This document shows, one piece after another, positions 39,475 through 47,268 of a stretch of DNA of 64,000 nucleotides; positions within the stretch are counted from its first letter, which is position 1, and each line of letters opens with the position of its first letter. The stretch lies in the NCBI RefSeq assembly GCF_013705725.1, contig NZ_CP055481.1:3224001-3288000 (forward strand), read 5' to 3'. This stretch comes from Klebsiella sp. RHBSTW-00484. GTDB lineage: Bacteria > Pseudomonadota > Gammaproteobacteria > Enterobacterales > Enterobacteriaceae. Position numbers and translations under genes: made by a program. The notes below the pieces were generated by a model that had not been told where the DNA came from, made no database searches, and saw nothing but the letters and a program-made list of their open reading frames with translations.

Positions 39475-39906
39475 ATGGATAACCGACAGCTTAACTTTTC
39501 TCATCTTTTATATCTCACCGCCCACCACTGGCGGCTGGCGGTTAACCGTCGGCTCAAAAACCTTGGCATGAGCCAGGCCAGTTGGGTCGCCGTTGCCGCC
39601 ATTGCGCGCAATGAACAGCCGCTGTCACAAAGCGAGCTGGCCCAGGAGCTGGGCGTCGAAAGCGCCACCCTCGTGCCGCTGCTTAATCGGCTGGTCGATC
39701 TCGGCCTGGTTGAGCGGGTCAAAACCGAACGCGATAAGCGTAAACGGCTGCTGATCGCCACCGCCAAAGGCCTTGAGATTTATCAACAGGTGAAAACGGT
39801 GGCCGACGATTTGCGTGAGGAGATCCTCACCGCCATTACCCCTGAAGAACAGCAACAGACCCAGCGGGTGCTGGAAAAACTGCTGCGCGAGGTGGAGAAA
39901 AAATAA
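39475..39906 (+). CDS. MarR-family repressor of an efflux operon
   Basis: A 143-residue MarR regulator with winged helix-turn-helix (LSQSELAQELGVESATLVPL then LNRLVDLGLVERVKTERDKR) and flanking dimerisation helices. It is the first gene of a four-gene operon; its stop overlaps the start of the MFS gene (TAATG). By analogy with MprA-EmrAB it should repress its own operon and release DNA upon binding a hydrophobic compound. ATTAGAGCTCTAACGAT, a palindrome containing TTAGAGCTCTAA at 39433-39444, lies before the start and is the likely operator. Confidence 0.87.
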   Translation: MDNRQLNFSHLLYLTAHHWRLAVNRRLKNLGMSQASWVAVAAIARNEQPLSQSELAQELGVESATLVPLLNRLVDLGLVERVKTERDKRKRLLIATAKGLEIYQQVKTVADDLREEILTAITPEEQQQTQRVLEKLLREVEKK

Positions 39907-41558
39907 TGCCTCGCCGTAAAAGTAACCCCTACGTTCCCCACGACTGGGCCCCGCATGAAAAACCGGCCATTCTCGGCTCACCTTCAACGCCTATTCACAG
40001 CACGCCAAAACGTATTGCCTACGGAATCGTCGGGCTGCTGGTATGCCTGACCGGGGCGCTGGGCAACGCGGTGGTCACTGCCAACCTGCAGCTATTGCAG
40101 GGGACCTTTGCCGCCTGGTCGACGGAGATCGCCTGGCTACCGGCGGTCTACGTGATGACCAACGTCTCCATCAACCTGCTGCTGGTGAAATTCCGCCAGC
40201 AGTTTGGCCTGCGCGCCTTTACCGAAGGTTTTCTGGTGCTCTACGTGCTGGTGACCTTCTTCCACCTGTTCGTCAACGACCTCAGTTCAGCCCTGATGGT
40301 GCGCGCGGCGCATGGCATGGTGGCGGCAGCACTCAGCTCGTTAGGGATTTATTATCAGGTGCAGGCCTGGCCTGCCCGCCATCGGCTAAAGGCGCTGACT
40401 ATCGGCATCACTGGCTCCTCGCTGGCGATCCCCCTTGCCCGCCTTTTCTCTACCGAACTGCTGCAAATTGATGAGTGGCGCGGGCTGTACTTCTTCGAAC
40501 TGGGGCTGGCGCTGGTGTCGCTGGCCTGCGTGATGGCGCTGAAACTGCCGCCGAGCGATCGCAAAAAAGTATTCGAGAAGAAAGATTTCATCACCTTTTG
40601 CCTGCTGGCGCCGGGGATGGCGCTGGTGTGCGCAGTGCTGTCGCTGGGGCGTCTGGACTGGTGGTTTGAAGCGCCGTGGATTGGCTGGTCGCTGGCGGGC
40701 GCGGTGGTGTTGATTGTTTCCGCTATCGCCTTTGAACATAACCGCAGCAACCCGCTGCTCAATACTAAATGGCTATCCAGTGGCAGTATTCTGCGCCTCG
40801 GGCTGATTATGCTGCTGATCCGTATCGTGCTGGCGGAGCAAAACACGGGGGTGATCGGCTGGCTGCAGTACGTCGGCCTGCAAAATGAGCAGATGACCAA
40901 TCTGGCCTGGTCTATTTTTGCCGGGATCGCCTGCGGGATTGTCGCCAGCTGCCTGACGCTCAATCCGCAGCGCCTCTACTGGCCCACCGCCACGGCGCTG
41001 GCGTTGATAATGATTGCCTCACTGCTCGACAGCCAGTCGACGATCCTCACGCGCCCGGAACAGCTGATGTTCAGCCAGTTCCTGCTCGGTTTCGGCAGCG
41101 CCTTCTTCCTCGCCCCGGCGATGCTGGCGGGCATTGGCGGCGTGATTGCCGATCAGCGCAACCTGGTGAGTTTTTCGGTGCTGTTTGGGATGAGCCAGAA
41201 TATTGGCGGTCTGCTGGGCTCCGCTATTCTCGGCACCTTCCAGACCTGGCGGGAGAAGTTTCACTCCAGCCAGCTTGCCGACCAGCTCACCACGCTTAAT
41301 CCGCTGATCACCGAACGCTTACAGCAATACAGCCAGATGTACCAAAGCCAGATTGGCGACAGCACGCTGCTGAACGTTCAGGCCACCACGCTGCTGCAAA
41401 ACGCCGCCACGCTACAGGCCAATATTCTCGCTTACAACGACACGTATCTGCTGACGGCGGCGATTTCCGCCGCCACGCTGGTATGGGTTTTCTGGCGCTT
41501 AATAAGATTGCGTATTACCGCCCGCATCGCGCTGAAACGCGCGACGGGCAGCAAATAA
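39906..41558 (+). CDS. MFS efflux pump, EmrB-like (DHA2)
   Basis: A 550-residue inner-membrane transporter with about fourteen helices, longer than twelve-helix MFS exporters and consistent with the DHA2/EmrB group. A hydrophilic N-terminal tail of ~35 residues precedes helix 1 (RIAYGIVGLLVCLTGALGNA). The region TWREKFHSSQLADQLTTLNP to ILAYNDTYLL before the last helix is the periplasmic loop seen in EmrB-type pumps of tripartite systems. Operon order MarR-MFS-HlyD-OMF shows it works with the two downstream genes to expel toxic compounds across both membranes. Confidence 0.86.
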   Translation: MPRRKSNPYVPHDWAPHEKPAILGSPSTPIHSTPKRIAYGIVGLLVCLTGALGNAVVTANLQLLQGTFAAWSTEIAWLPAVYVMTNVSINLLLVKFRQQFGLRAFTEGFLVLYVLVTFFHLFVNDLSSALMVRAAHGMVAAALSSLGIYYQVQAWPARHRLKALTIGITGSSLAIPLARLFSTELLQIDEWRGLYFFELGLALVSLACVMALKLPPSDRKKVFEKKDFITFCLLAPGMALVCAVLSLGRLDWWFEAPWIGWSLAGAVVLIVSAIAFEHNRSNPLLNTKWLSSGSILRLGLIMLLIRIVLAEQNTGVIGWLQYVGLQNEQMTNLAWSIFAGIACGIVASCLTLNPQRLYWPTATALALIMIASLLDSQSTILTRPEQLMFSQFLLGFGSAFFLAPAMLAGIGGVIADQRNLVSFSVLFGMSQNIGGLLGSAILGTFQTWREKFHSSQLADQLTTLNPLITERLQQYSQMYQSQIGDSTLLNVQATTLLQNAATLQANILAYNDTYLLTAAISAATLVWVFWRLIRLRITARIALKRATGSK

Positions 41559-41579
41559 AATTTTCACTCTGGAGTTATT

Positions 41580-42665
41580 ATGAGTCAGCAGGATGCGGCC
41601 AAACAGCAGGCCAACACCCGTAACAATATTCGCGTCGTTTCCATCTTTACCGCTGCAGCGATTGGTATCGTCGGCGTACTGGTTATTCTCTACGCCTGGC
41701 AGCTACCGCCGTTTACCCGCCAAAGCCAGTTTACCGATAACGCCTATGTGCGCGGGCAGACCACCTTTATCAGCCCGCAGGTTAACGGCTATATCACTCA
41801 GGTGAAGGTGCAGGATTTCAATCAGATTAAAGCCGGAGACGTGCTGTTTCAGATTGACGATCGCATTTATCACCAGCGCGTTCACCAGGCGGAAGCTCAG
41901 GTGGCGATGAAAGAGGCGGCGCTGAAGAATAACCTGCAACAGCGTAAAAGCGCCGAGGCAGCGATCGCGCGTAACGAAGCGGCGCTGCAAAACGCCCGCG
42001 CGCAGAATCTTAAAACGCAGGCGGATCTGAAACGCGTTCAGGAGCTGACCGCCGACGGTTCCCTTTCCATTCGCGAGCGCGATTCTGCCCGCGCCAGCGC
42101 GGCGCAGGGCAATGCGGATATTGAACAGGCGAAGGCAACGCTTGAGATGTCACGTCAGGATCTGCAATCGACCATCGTTAACCGTGATTCGCTGGTGGCC
42201 GATGTCGCCAGTGCCAAAGCGGCGCTGGAGCTGGCGCAGATCGACCTGCAAAACACCCGAATAGTCGCTCCGACTGACGGCCAGCTAGGACAGATTTCCG
42301 TCCGGCTGGGCGCTTACGTCACCGCCGGGACGCATTTGACCTCGCTGGTGCCGCCGCAGCACTGGCTGATCGCCAATCTAAAAGAGACCCAGTTGGCGCA
42401 GGTGCGCGTTGGGCAGCGGGTGACTTTCACCGTCGATGCGCTCAACAGCGAGAAATTCACCGGCACCGTGCAAAGTATTTCTCCGGCTACCGGCGTTGAA
42501 TTCAGCGCCATTTCGCCGGATAACGCCACCGGAAACTTTGTCAAAATCGCCCAACGCATTCCTGTGCGTATCGCCGTAGATGAAGGGCAGAAAAACCACC
42601 AGCGGCTGCGTCCGGGGATGTCGGTGCAGGTCACCATTGATACGCGCGGGGAGGAGAAACAATGA
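41580..42665 (+). CDS. HlyD/EmrA-type membrane fusion protein
   Basis: A 361-residue periplasmic adaptor anchored by one N-terminal helix (VSIFTAAAIGIVGVLVILYA). It has the split lipoyl motif (YVRGQTTFISPQVNGYITQV at the front, LQNTRIVAPTDGQLGQISVR later) and a long alpha-helical hairpin from about residue 95 to 210, rich in Ala, Gln and Lys, that contacts the outer-membrane channel. A GGAG site precedes the ATG, 21 bp after the MFS stop. The 3' end overlaps the channel gene by 4 bp. Confidence 0.88.
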   Translation: MSQQDAAKQQANTRNNIRVVSIFTAAAIGIVGVLVILYAWQLPPFTRQSQFTDNAYVRGQTTFISPQVNGYITQVKVQDFNQIKAGDVLFQIDDRIYHQRVHQAEAQVAMKEAALKNNLQQRKSAEAAIARNEAALQNARAQNLKTQADLKRVQELTADGSLSIRERDSARASAAQGNADIEQAKATLEMSRQDLQSTIVNRDSLVADVASAKAALELAQIDLQNTRIVAPTDGQLGQISVRLGAYVTAGTHLTSLVPPQHWLIANLKETQLAQVRVGQRVTFTVDALNSEKFTGTVQSISPATGVEFSAISPDNATGNFVKIAQRIPVRIAVDEGQKNHQRLRPGMSVQVTIDTRGEEKQ

Positions 42666-44041
42666 TCCGCCCGCTCACCCTCGCCGTCATTCTCGCGTTG
42701 GTTGGCTGTCAGTCTGCCGACATCCAGCAAGCCGCCCCCACGTTACAAATCCCCGCCGCCTGGCGCGCGGATGTCGGTCCAGGCAGCCCGGTGGAAGGCG
42801 TGTGGTGGCGCAACCTTCATGACAGCACGCTCAATCTGTATGTCGATCAGGCGCTGCGTTACAACAGCGACGTGCTGATTGCCCGCGAGCGGGTGAATGA
42901 GTATCAGGCGCGGGTTTATGCCGCCGACAGCAGCTTATTTCCCTCTCTTGACGCCGGACTAACCGGCACCCGCACGCGCTCGCAGTCGGCAGCGACCGGC
43001 CTGCCTGTTCATAGTACGGTGTATAAAGGCGCGCTAACCGCGAGTTACGATGTTGATATCTGGGGTGCAAACCGCAGTGCCGCCAGCGCGGCGGAGGCTA
43101 GCCTTGAGGCGCAAAAGGCCGCTGCCGCGGCGGCGAACCTGACCGTCGCGACGTCGGTGGCGGTTGGCTACGTTACTCTGCTCTCGCTGGATGAACAGCT
43201 GCGGGTGACGCAGCAAACGCTGAAATCGCGGGAAGATGCGTTTAATCTGGCGAAACGCCAGTTTGAGACCGGCTACACCTCCCGTCTGGAGCTAATGCAG
43301 GCGGATTCGGAACTGCGCTCCACGCGGGCGCAGATCCCGCCATTGCAGCACCAAATCGCCCAGCAGGAAAATGCGCTTAGCCTGCTGATCGGGTCTAATC
43401 CTGGAGCCGTTAAGCGCAATGAATTCGCCCAGTTGACGCCGCTGACGCTGCCGGCACAGCTACCGTCAACGCTGCTTAACCGCCGCCCGGATATCGTTCA
43501 GGCCCAGCGTCAACTGATCGCCGCCGACGCCACGCTGGCGTCCTCGCAGGCGCAACTGCTGCCGTCAATTAACCTTACCGCCACCGGCAGCATGCAGGAC
43601 CGCACCCTGCCCGATCTGCTCGATAATCCGCTACGCTTATGGAGCCTGGGCGGCAGTATTTTGGCACCGCTCCTCAACCGTCAGGCGCTAAATGCTCAGG
43701 TGGATGTGTCGATGGCCCAGCGCAATCAGGCGCTGTACGGCTATGAGAAAACGGTACGCAGTGCGTTTAAGGAGGTGAACGACAGCCTCGATGCGATTGG
43801 CCGCTACGGCGAGCAGTTGACGGAGTTACAGGAGCAGGAGAAAGTCGCCCAGGAGACGCTGCGTATCGCCCAGAACCGCTATCGCAACGGTTACTCATCT
43901 TACTTAGACGTGCTGGATGCCCAGCGTACGCTGTTCTCCACTCAGCTCAGCGTGGTGCAGGTGAAAAACAACCTGCTGCTGGCGCAAATTGACTTGTACC
44001 GGTCGCTGGGAGGTGGCTGGTCTGATTCATCAGGGATGTAA
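42662..44041 (+). CDS. Outer-membrane efflux lipoprotein (NodT/TolC family)
   Basis: A 459-residue OMF channel subunit with lipoprotein signal MIRPLTLAVILALVGC, so Cys16 is lipidated. Two OEP repeats follow; signatures are GVWWRNLHDSTLNLYVDQAL at the front, VGYVTLLSLDEQLRVTQQTL, LLNRRPDIVQAQRQLIAADA and the closing LYRSLGGGW. It completes the tripartite pump. The next 120 bp hold only a gene remnant. Confidence 0.88.
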   Translation: MIRPLTLAVILALVGCQSADIQQAAPTLQIPAAWRADVGPGSPVEGVWWRNLHDSTLNLYVDQALRYNSDVLIARERVNEYQARVYAADSSLFPSLDAGLTGTRTRSQSAATGLPVHSTVYKGALTASYDVDIWGANRSAASAAEASLEAQKAAAAAANLTVATSVAVGYVTLLSLDEQLRVTQQTLKSREDAFNLAKRQFETGYTSRLELMQADSELRSTRAQIPPLQHQIAQQENALSLLIGSNPGAVKRNEFAQLTPLTLPAQLPSTLLNRRPDIVQAQRQLIAADATLASSQAQLLPSINLTATGSMQDRTLPDLLDNPLRLWSLGGSILAPLLNRQALNAQVDVSMAQRNQALYGYEKTVRSAFKEVNDSLDAIGRYGEQLTELQEQEKVAQETLRIAQNRYRNGYSSYLDVLDAQRTLFSTQLSVVQVKNNLLLAQIDLYRSLGGGWSDSSGM

Positions 44042-44048
44042 TACGGGA

Positions 44049-44165
44049 ATAGTTAGAGAGTTTATCGCGATGATGGGCAGCGATCCGCGCCTGACGGTCA
44101 CGGCACTGCAAACGGTGGGCAGCAAAGGCTGGGATGGTTTTACCCTGGCTTGGGTGAACGCGTAA
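44049..44165 (+). pseudogene. 3' remnant of an O-methyltransferase-like gene
   Basis: An in-frame tail reads IVREFIAMMGSDPRLTVTAL then QTVGSKGWDGFTLAWVNA and ends with TAA at 44163-44165. The T-x-L-Q-T-V-G-x-K-G-x-D-G-F ending is typical of class I SAM-dependent O-methyltransferases. No start, ribosome-binding site or SAM-binding motif is present, so only about the last 38 codons remain, butted against the efflux operon. Confidence 0.55.
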
Positions 44166-44230
44166 TTAACCTGAAAATCCGGATTGCGGCGCTAATCCAC
44201 GATCCGGATCAGACTGGCTATTGTTATTAG

Positions 44231-45058
44231 TTAATTCTGATAATGGATTTGTGTATCAGACCGCATACGTCTCTTTTCCGCAATATCGCCCTTCGGCGTA
44301 ATGTCCGTCTCAACCATATGACTTACTGTACAGTTACCCACGCGATCCCAGGCAGAACATACATCCTGTCGCACTAATTTTGCCTTAGCATTTTCGCGCA
44401 CCACTTCAGTAGACAGCCAGCGCCCGCGGTCATCCCAGCGCAGCGTCTGGGTTCGATGCATTGCAGAGGTGCCGATTAAGCGACCGTTTTCATCATAATG
44501 AAATTCAGTCGTGTAATTTTGCGAGGTTTCATCGTCGTTTATTGTCTCGCGCAGCAGGCGGTTGGCGTCGTCGTAGTGATATTGCCAGGAGTACTGCCCA
44601 CGCGTTTCACCGTTAACCGTCTTTTTTTCCTTCATCCAGGCGATTCGTCCAAGATCGTCGGTATAAAAATGACGCCTGGAAATAATAAGGGTCCCATGGC
44701 TGCCTTCTGCAACGCTCTCCTGTATCCACCCTTTTTCTTTACTCTGCTCCTGTTGGGTGAGCGTCATTTTTGTTTTGATCGACACCGCGCCAATACCTGA
44801 ATAAGAAGTCACGACTTGCTTCTCCAGCAAACCACAGTGAGAAAAATCCAGCGTTTCACGATAGCTATTGGTATTACCGGCAATATGGACTATTTGCGGA
44901 TTGCCAGCCAGCGCCGGGGACTGCGTCATAATGAGAACATTAGTCCTGTTGATAGCCAGTTGCGTCCGATCGCAGGAATTCCATTTCCATAGCGTAAATG
45001 CAACGCCGCAGGCTACGATGGCCAACGCCAGAAAAACGACTTTCGATTTTTTTCGCAT
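44231..45058 (-). CDS. Membrane-anchored YD-repeat-like protein, paralogue A
   Basis: A 275-residue protein not recognised. One N-terminal hydrophobic anchor (MRKKSKVVFLALAIVACGVAF) leaves the rest outside the cytoplasm. It contains RHS/YD-like units (YHYDDANRLLRE, FHYDENGRLIGTS, LRWDDRGRWLSTE) and a conserved end C-S-A-W-D-R-V-G-N-C-T-V with a cysteine pair. Paralogous to the genes at 45412 and 46281; shares with B an almost identical first 25 residues. Much shorter than Rhs toxins and without a toxin tip. Confidence 0.72.
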   Translation of the reverse strand: MRKKSKVVFLALAIVACGVAFTLWKWNSCDRTQLAINRTNVLIMTQSPALAGNPQIVHIAGNTNSYRETLDFSHCGLLEKQVVTSYSGIGAVSIKTKMTLTQQEQSKEKGWIQESVAEGSHGTLIISRRHFYTDDLGRIAWMKEKKTVNGETRGQYSWQYHYDDANRLLRETINDDETSQNYTTEFHYDENGRLIGTSAMHRTQTLRWDDRGRWLSTEVVRENAKAKLVRQDVCSAWDRVGNCTVSHMVETDITPKGDIAEKRRMRSDTQIHYQN

Positions 45059-45115
45059 GGCTATTCACTTCCCTGTGAATCATTCCCGATAATGAGACTG
45101 ATGACAAACCTGTTT

Positions 45116-45242
45116 TATACCCGTCATACTTCAATTTGCTTATGTGTTGGCTACGCTCGCTCACCCCAGTCACATAGTTATCTATGCTCCTGGGGATTCA
45201 CTCCCTTGCCGCCTTTAAGCAACTAGAATTATTTAGGGTATA
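45116..45242 (-). repeat. ERIC (IRU) element, reverse orientation
   Basis: Full 127 bp, from TATACCCGTCATACTTCAA to CTAGAATTATTTAGGGTATA, with GCTCCTGGGGATTCACTCCC inside. It separates paralogues A and B. Confidence 0.93.
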
Positions 45243-45248
45243 GATATT

Positions 45249-45346
45249 GGGCGGTGGCTGACGCCTTGCACGGCCTACAAAACCCACAATATCATCATGT
45301 TCCGAATTTTCCGTAGGCCCGGTAAGGCGCTAGCCGACACCGGGCA
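45249..45346 (+). repeat. BIME (REP pair)
   Basis: GGGCGGTGGCTGACGCC then TTGCACGGCCTAC, and the inverted unit GTAGGCCCGGTAAGGCGC then TAGCCGACACCGGGCA. With the ERIC this explains most of the 353-bp gap 45059-45411. Confidence 0.8.
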
Positions 45347-45411
45347 ATTCCAGAGAGGCGCACTTTGTCAGCAATTTGATAATCATTTCAACTTCGGCAG
45401 ATACAATACGT

Positions 45412-46248
45412 TTATTGATACTCATACTGATATTTCCGCTGTAAGCGTTGCCCCTTTTCCACATATTCCCCATCCGCTGAACGTATTTTCGTAATAATAT
45501 CAGCCAGCGTACAGTTTCCGATGTTGTCCCAAGCGGAACACACATTTTCCAGAATCAGTTTGGCATTGCCGTACTCAGCCTCGTCAGATAACCAGCGTCC
45601 TTTACGGTCCCAGCGAGACTGACGGACGTAAGCAGTGGAGGCAACGCGATTTAAGCGACCATTTTCGTTATAGCTAAAATCGGTGAAAACCTTCTGCGGT
45701 GAATCAACATCATATTCCCGAACCAGACGATGCTGGTCGTCATAACGGTAGCGCCAGGTTGTTATGTCGTTCGGTTTCCCCTTCCCTGTCTTGTATTCCT
45801 CTGACCAGGCGATCCGCCCCAATTCATCGGTATGGAAATAACGGTTTGTCGTTAAGGTAGACTCTTTTTTATCGCTATCAATGACAATCGTGATTTCCTG
45901 TACCCACCCTTTACCGTCATCCTCGCTGTTGCGGCTAAGTTTGATTTTACTGCTTGATGCCATACCACCACCAAAATCACTCTCCCGTGTAGATACACGA
46001 CTTTCCAGCATACCGCAGCGGGAAAAGATCATCTTGGTGTGATACTGATTATCCTCGCCGGAAATCTGCACGCTACGTAGCTCTCCCGTAAACGGCAGCA
46101 TCCTTGTCAAAATAAAAAAATTCGCTTCATTGATGGCCAGTTGTGCCTTATCGCAGGCCGGACTGTTTTGCCATTTCCATAGCGTAAATGCTGCGCCGCA
46201 GGCCACTACGCCCAACACCAGAAAAACGATTTTCGATTTTTTTCGCAT
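45412..46248 (-). CDS. Membrane-anchored YD-repeat-like protein, paralogue B
   Basis: A 278-residue paralogue of the gene at 44231. Anchor MRKKSKIVFLVLGVVACGAA, then CDKAQLAINEANFFILT, an internal CGMLESRV, YD-like units (YRYDDQHRLVREYD, FSYNENGRLNRVAS, RWDRKGRWLSDEA) and the C-terminal CSAWDNIGNCTLADI. The leader GGGAAGTAAACAACCATG is nearly repeated before paralogue A, so the duplication included the translation start. It is 32 bp downstream of paralogue C. Confidence 0.72.
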   Translation of the reverse strand: MRKKSKIVFLVLGVVACGAAFTLWKWQNSPACDKAQLAINEANFFILTRMLPFTGELRSVQISGEDNQYHTKMIFSRCGMLESRVSTRESDFGGGMASSSKIKLSRNSEDDGKGWVQEITIVIDSDKKESTLTTNRYFHTDELGRIAWSEEYKTGKGKPNDITTWRYRYDDQHRLVREYDVDSPQKVFTDFSYNENGRLNRVASTAYVRQSRWDRKGRWLSDEAEYGNAKLILENVCSAWDNIGNCTLADIITKIRSADGEYVEKGQRLQRKYQYEYQ

Positions 46249-46280
46249 GGTTGTTTACTTCCCTGTTAATCATAAAAATA

Positions 46281-47117
46281 TCACTCTAAATTATTCGGCT
46301 GATAGTGTATTTGATAATTCACCTGCATTTCTCGTTCGGTTCCCGCGCGATTTGCATCCGCTTCCCACATATTGATTACCGTACAGTTTCCTACAACGTC
46401 CCACCTTGCGCATTTATCCTCAAACCGCATCGTATTACTGGCCGCATTCCCCTGAAGCATACTGGACAACCAGCGCCCTTGTTCATCCCAGCGCAGCAAG
46501 CGGGTGCGGGCCCCTTCGGTAATATGCGCTAAGTGCCCATTGATATCGTAGTAATATTCGATAATGATATCCGCCGGAAAATCAGCGTGTTTCATCACTT
46601 CACGTATCACACGGTTCTGATCATCATATAGATATTGCCAGGCCGTCGGTTCCCTTTGCTCTTCACCAACACGATATTGACCTTTTGCATGGGTGATCCT
46701 GCCCTTTTTGTCGGTAGAGTAATGTCGGGTATCGACGCCAGTCCTGTTCTTATACGAGCCATCAGTTGTTATCTCCATTAGCCATCCCTGCCGTTTATCA
46801 CGCGTAATATGAATTATCGTTCGCATCGTTTTATTATCACCAATATCACGTTCTTCCGTTTCAGAGCGATTTTCCAATCTTCCGCAGCGGGAGAGAGACA
46901 TGGAGCCGGATGACTCATAATAATAAAGCTTTCCACGGCCAGAAAACTGCATGGTAAGAGAACCTTCGTCAGGCATCATTGGCGGCATTTTTGTCAGAAT
47001 AATATAATTTGAATTATTAATAGCCAGCTGTTCTGCCGAGCAAGCGGCCCCGGCCAGGGCTGGAGTACAAAATACGGCGGCTAAACTTGTAATAAGCCCT
47101 ATTAATTTATTATTCAT
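46281..47117 (-). CDS. Secreted YD-repeat-like protein, paralogue C
   Basis: A 278-residue protein, first in the direction of transcription. Unlike A and B it has a cleavable signal peptide (LITSLAAVFCTPALAG-A) and no anchor. Shared blocks are CSAEQLAINNSNYIILTKMP, SRCGRLENRSE, YLYDDQNRVIREVM, YYYDINGHLAHITE, LLRWDEQGRWLSSM and CARWDVVGNCTVINM. The domain is therefore likely periplasmic. Function unknown; it lies between a TAAT-rich leader and hrpA. Confidence 0.72.
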   Translation of the reverse strand: MNNKLIGLITSLAAVFCTPALAGAACSAEQLAINNSNYIILTKMPPMMPDEGSLTMQFSGRGKLYYYESSGSMSLSRCGRLENRSETEERDIGDNKTMRTIIHITRDKRQGWLMEITTDGSYKNRTGVDTRHYSTDKKGRITHAKGQYRVGEEQREPTAWQYLYDDQNRVIREVMKHADFPADIIIEYYYDINGHLAHITEGARTRLLRWDEQGRWLSSMLQGNAASNTMRFEDKCARWDVVGNCTVINMWEADANRAGTEREMQVNYQIHYQPNNLE

Positions 47118-47218
47118 ATGTAATCTATTTCCCTATAGATAAAATCAATGATCTAATGTCGTAGTTTTGCTTCTTGCAGTCATATTAATAGATGCAATAA
47201 AAATAATATCAGGTCGGC

Positions 47219-47258
47219 ATGGCGTTTTCACTCCCCGAAAAGAGAATGAAAACGCCAT
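47219..47258. terminator. Long hairpin downstream of hrpA
   Basis: ATGGCGTTTTCA and TGAAAACGCCAT form a perfect 12-bp stem with a 16-nt loop, 11 bp after the hrpA stop. Probably the end of the hrpA transcript; the T tract is inside the stem rather than behind it. Confidence 0.65.
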
Positions 47259-47268
47259 TATCAAGACA

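Noticed and set aside
45330..45425. Small minus-strand frame MSINKRIVSAEVEMIIKLL... after paralogue B
   Set aside because: No convincing ribosome-binding site; it overlaps the end of paralogue B and a REP, and matches no family known to me.
44231..47117. Reading the three YD-motif proteins as Rhs toxins or immunity pairs
   Set aside because: They are under 280 residues, lack the Rhs core PxxxxDPxGL motif and any toxin tip, and all three are homologous to each other, unlike toxin-immunity pairs.
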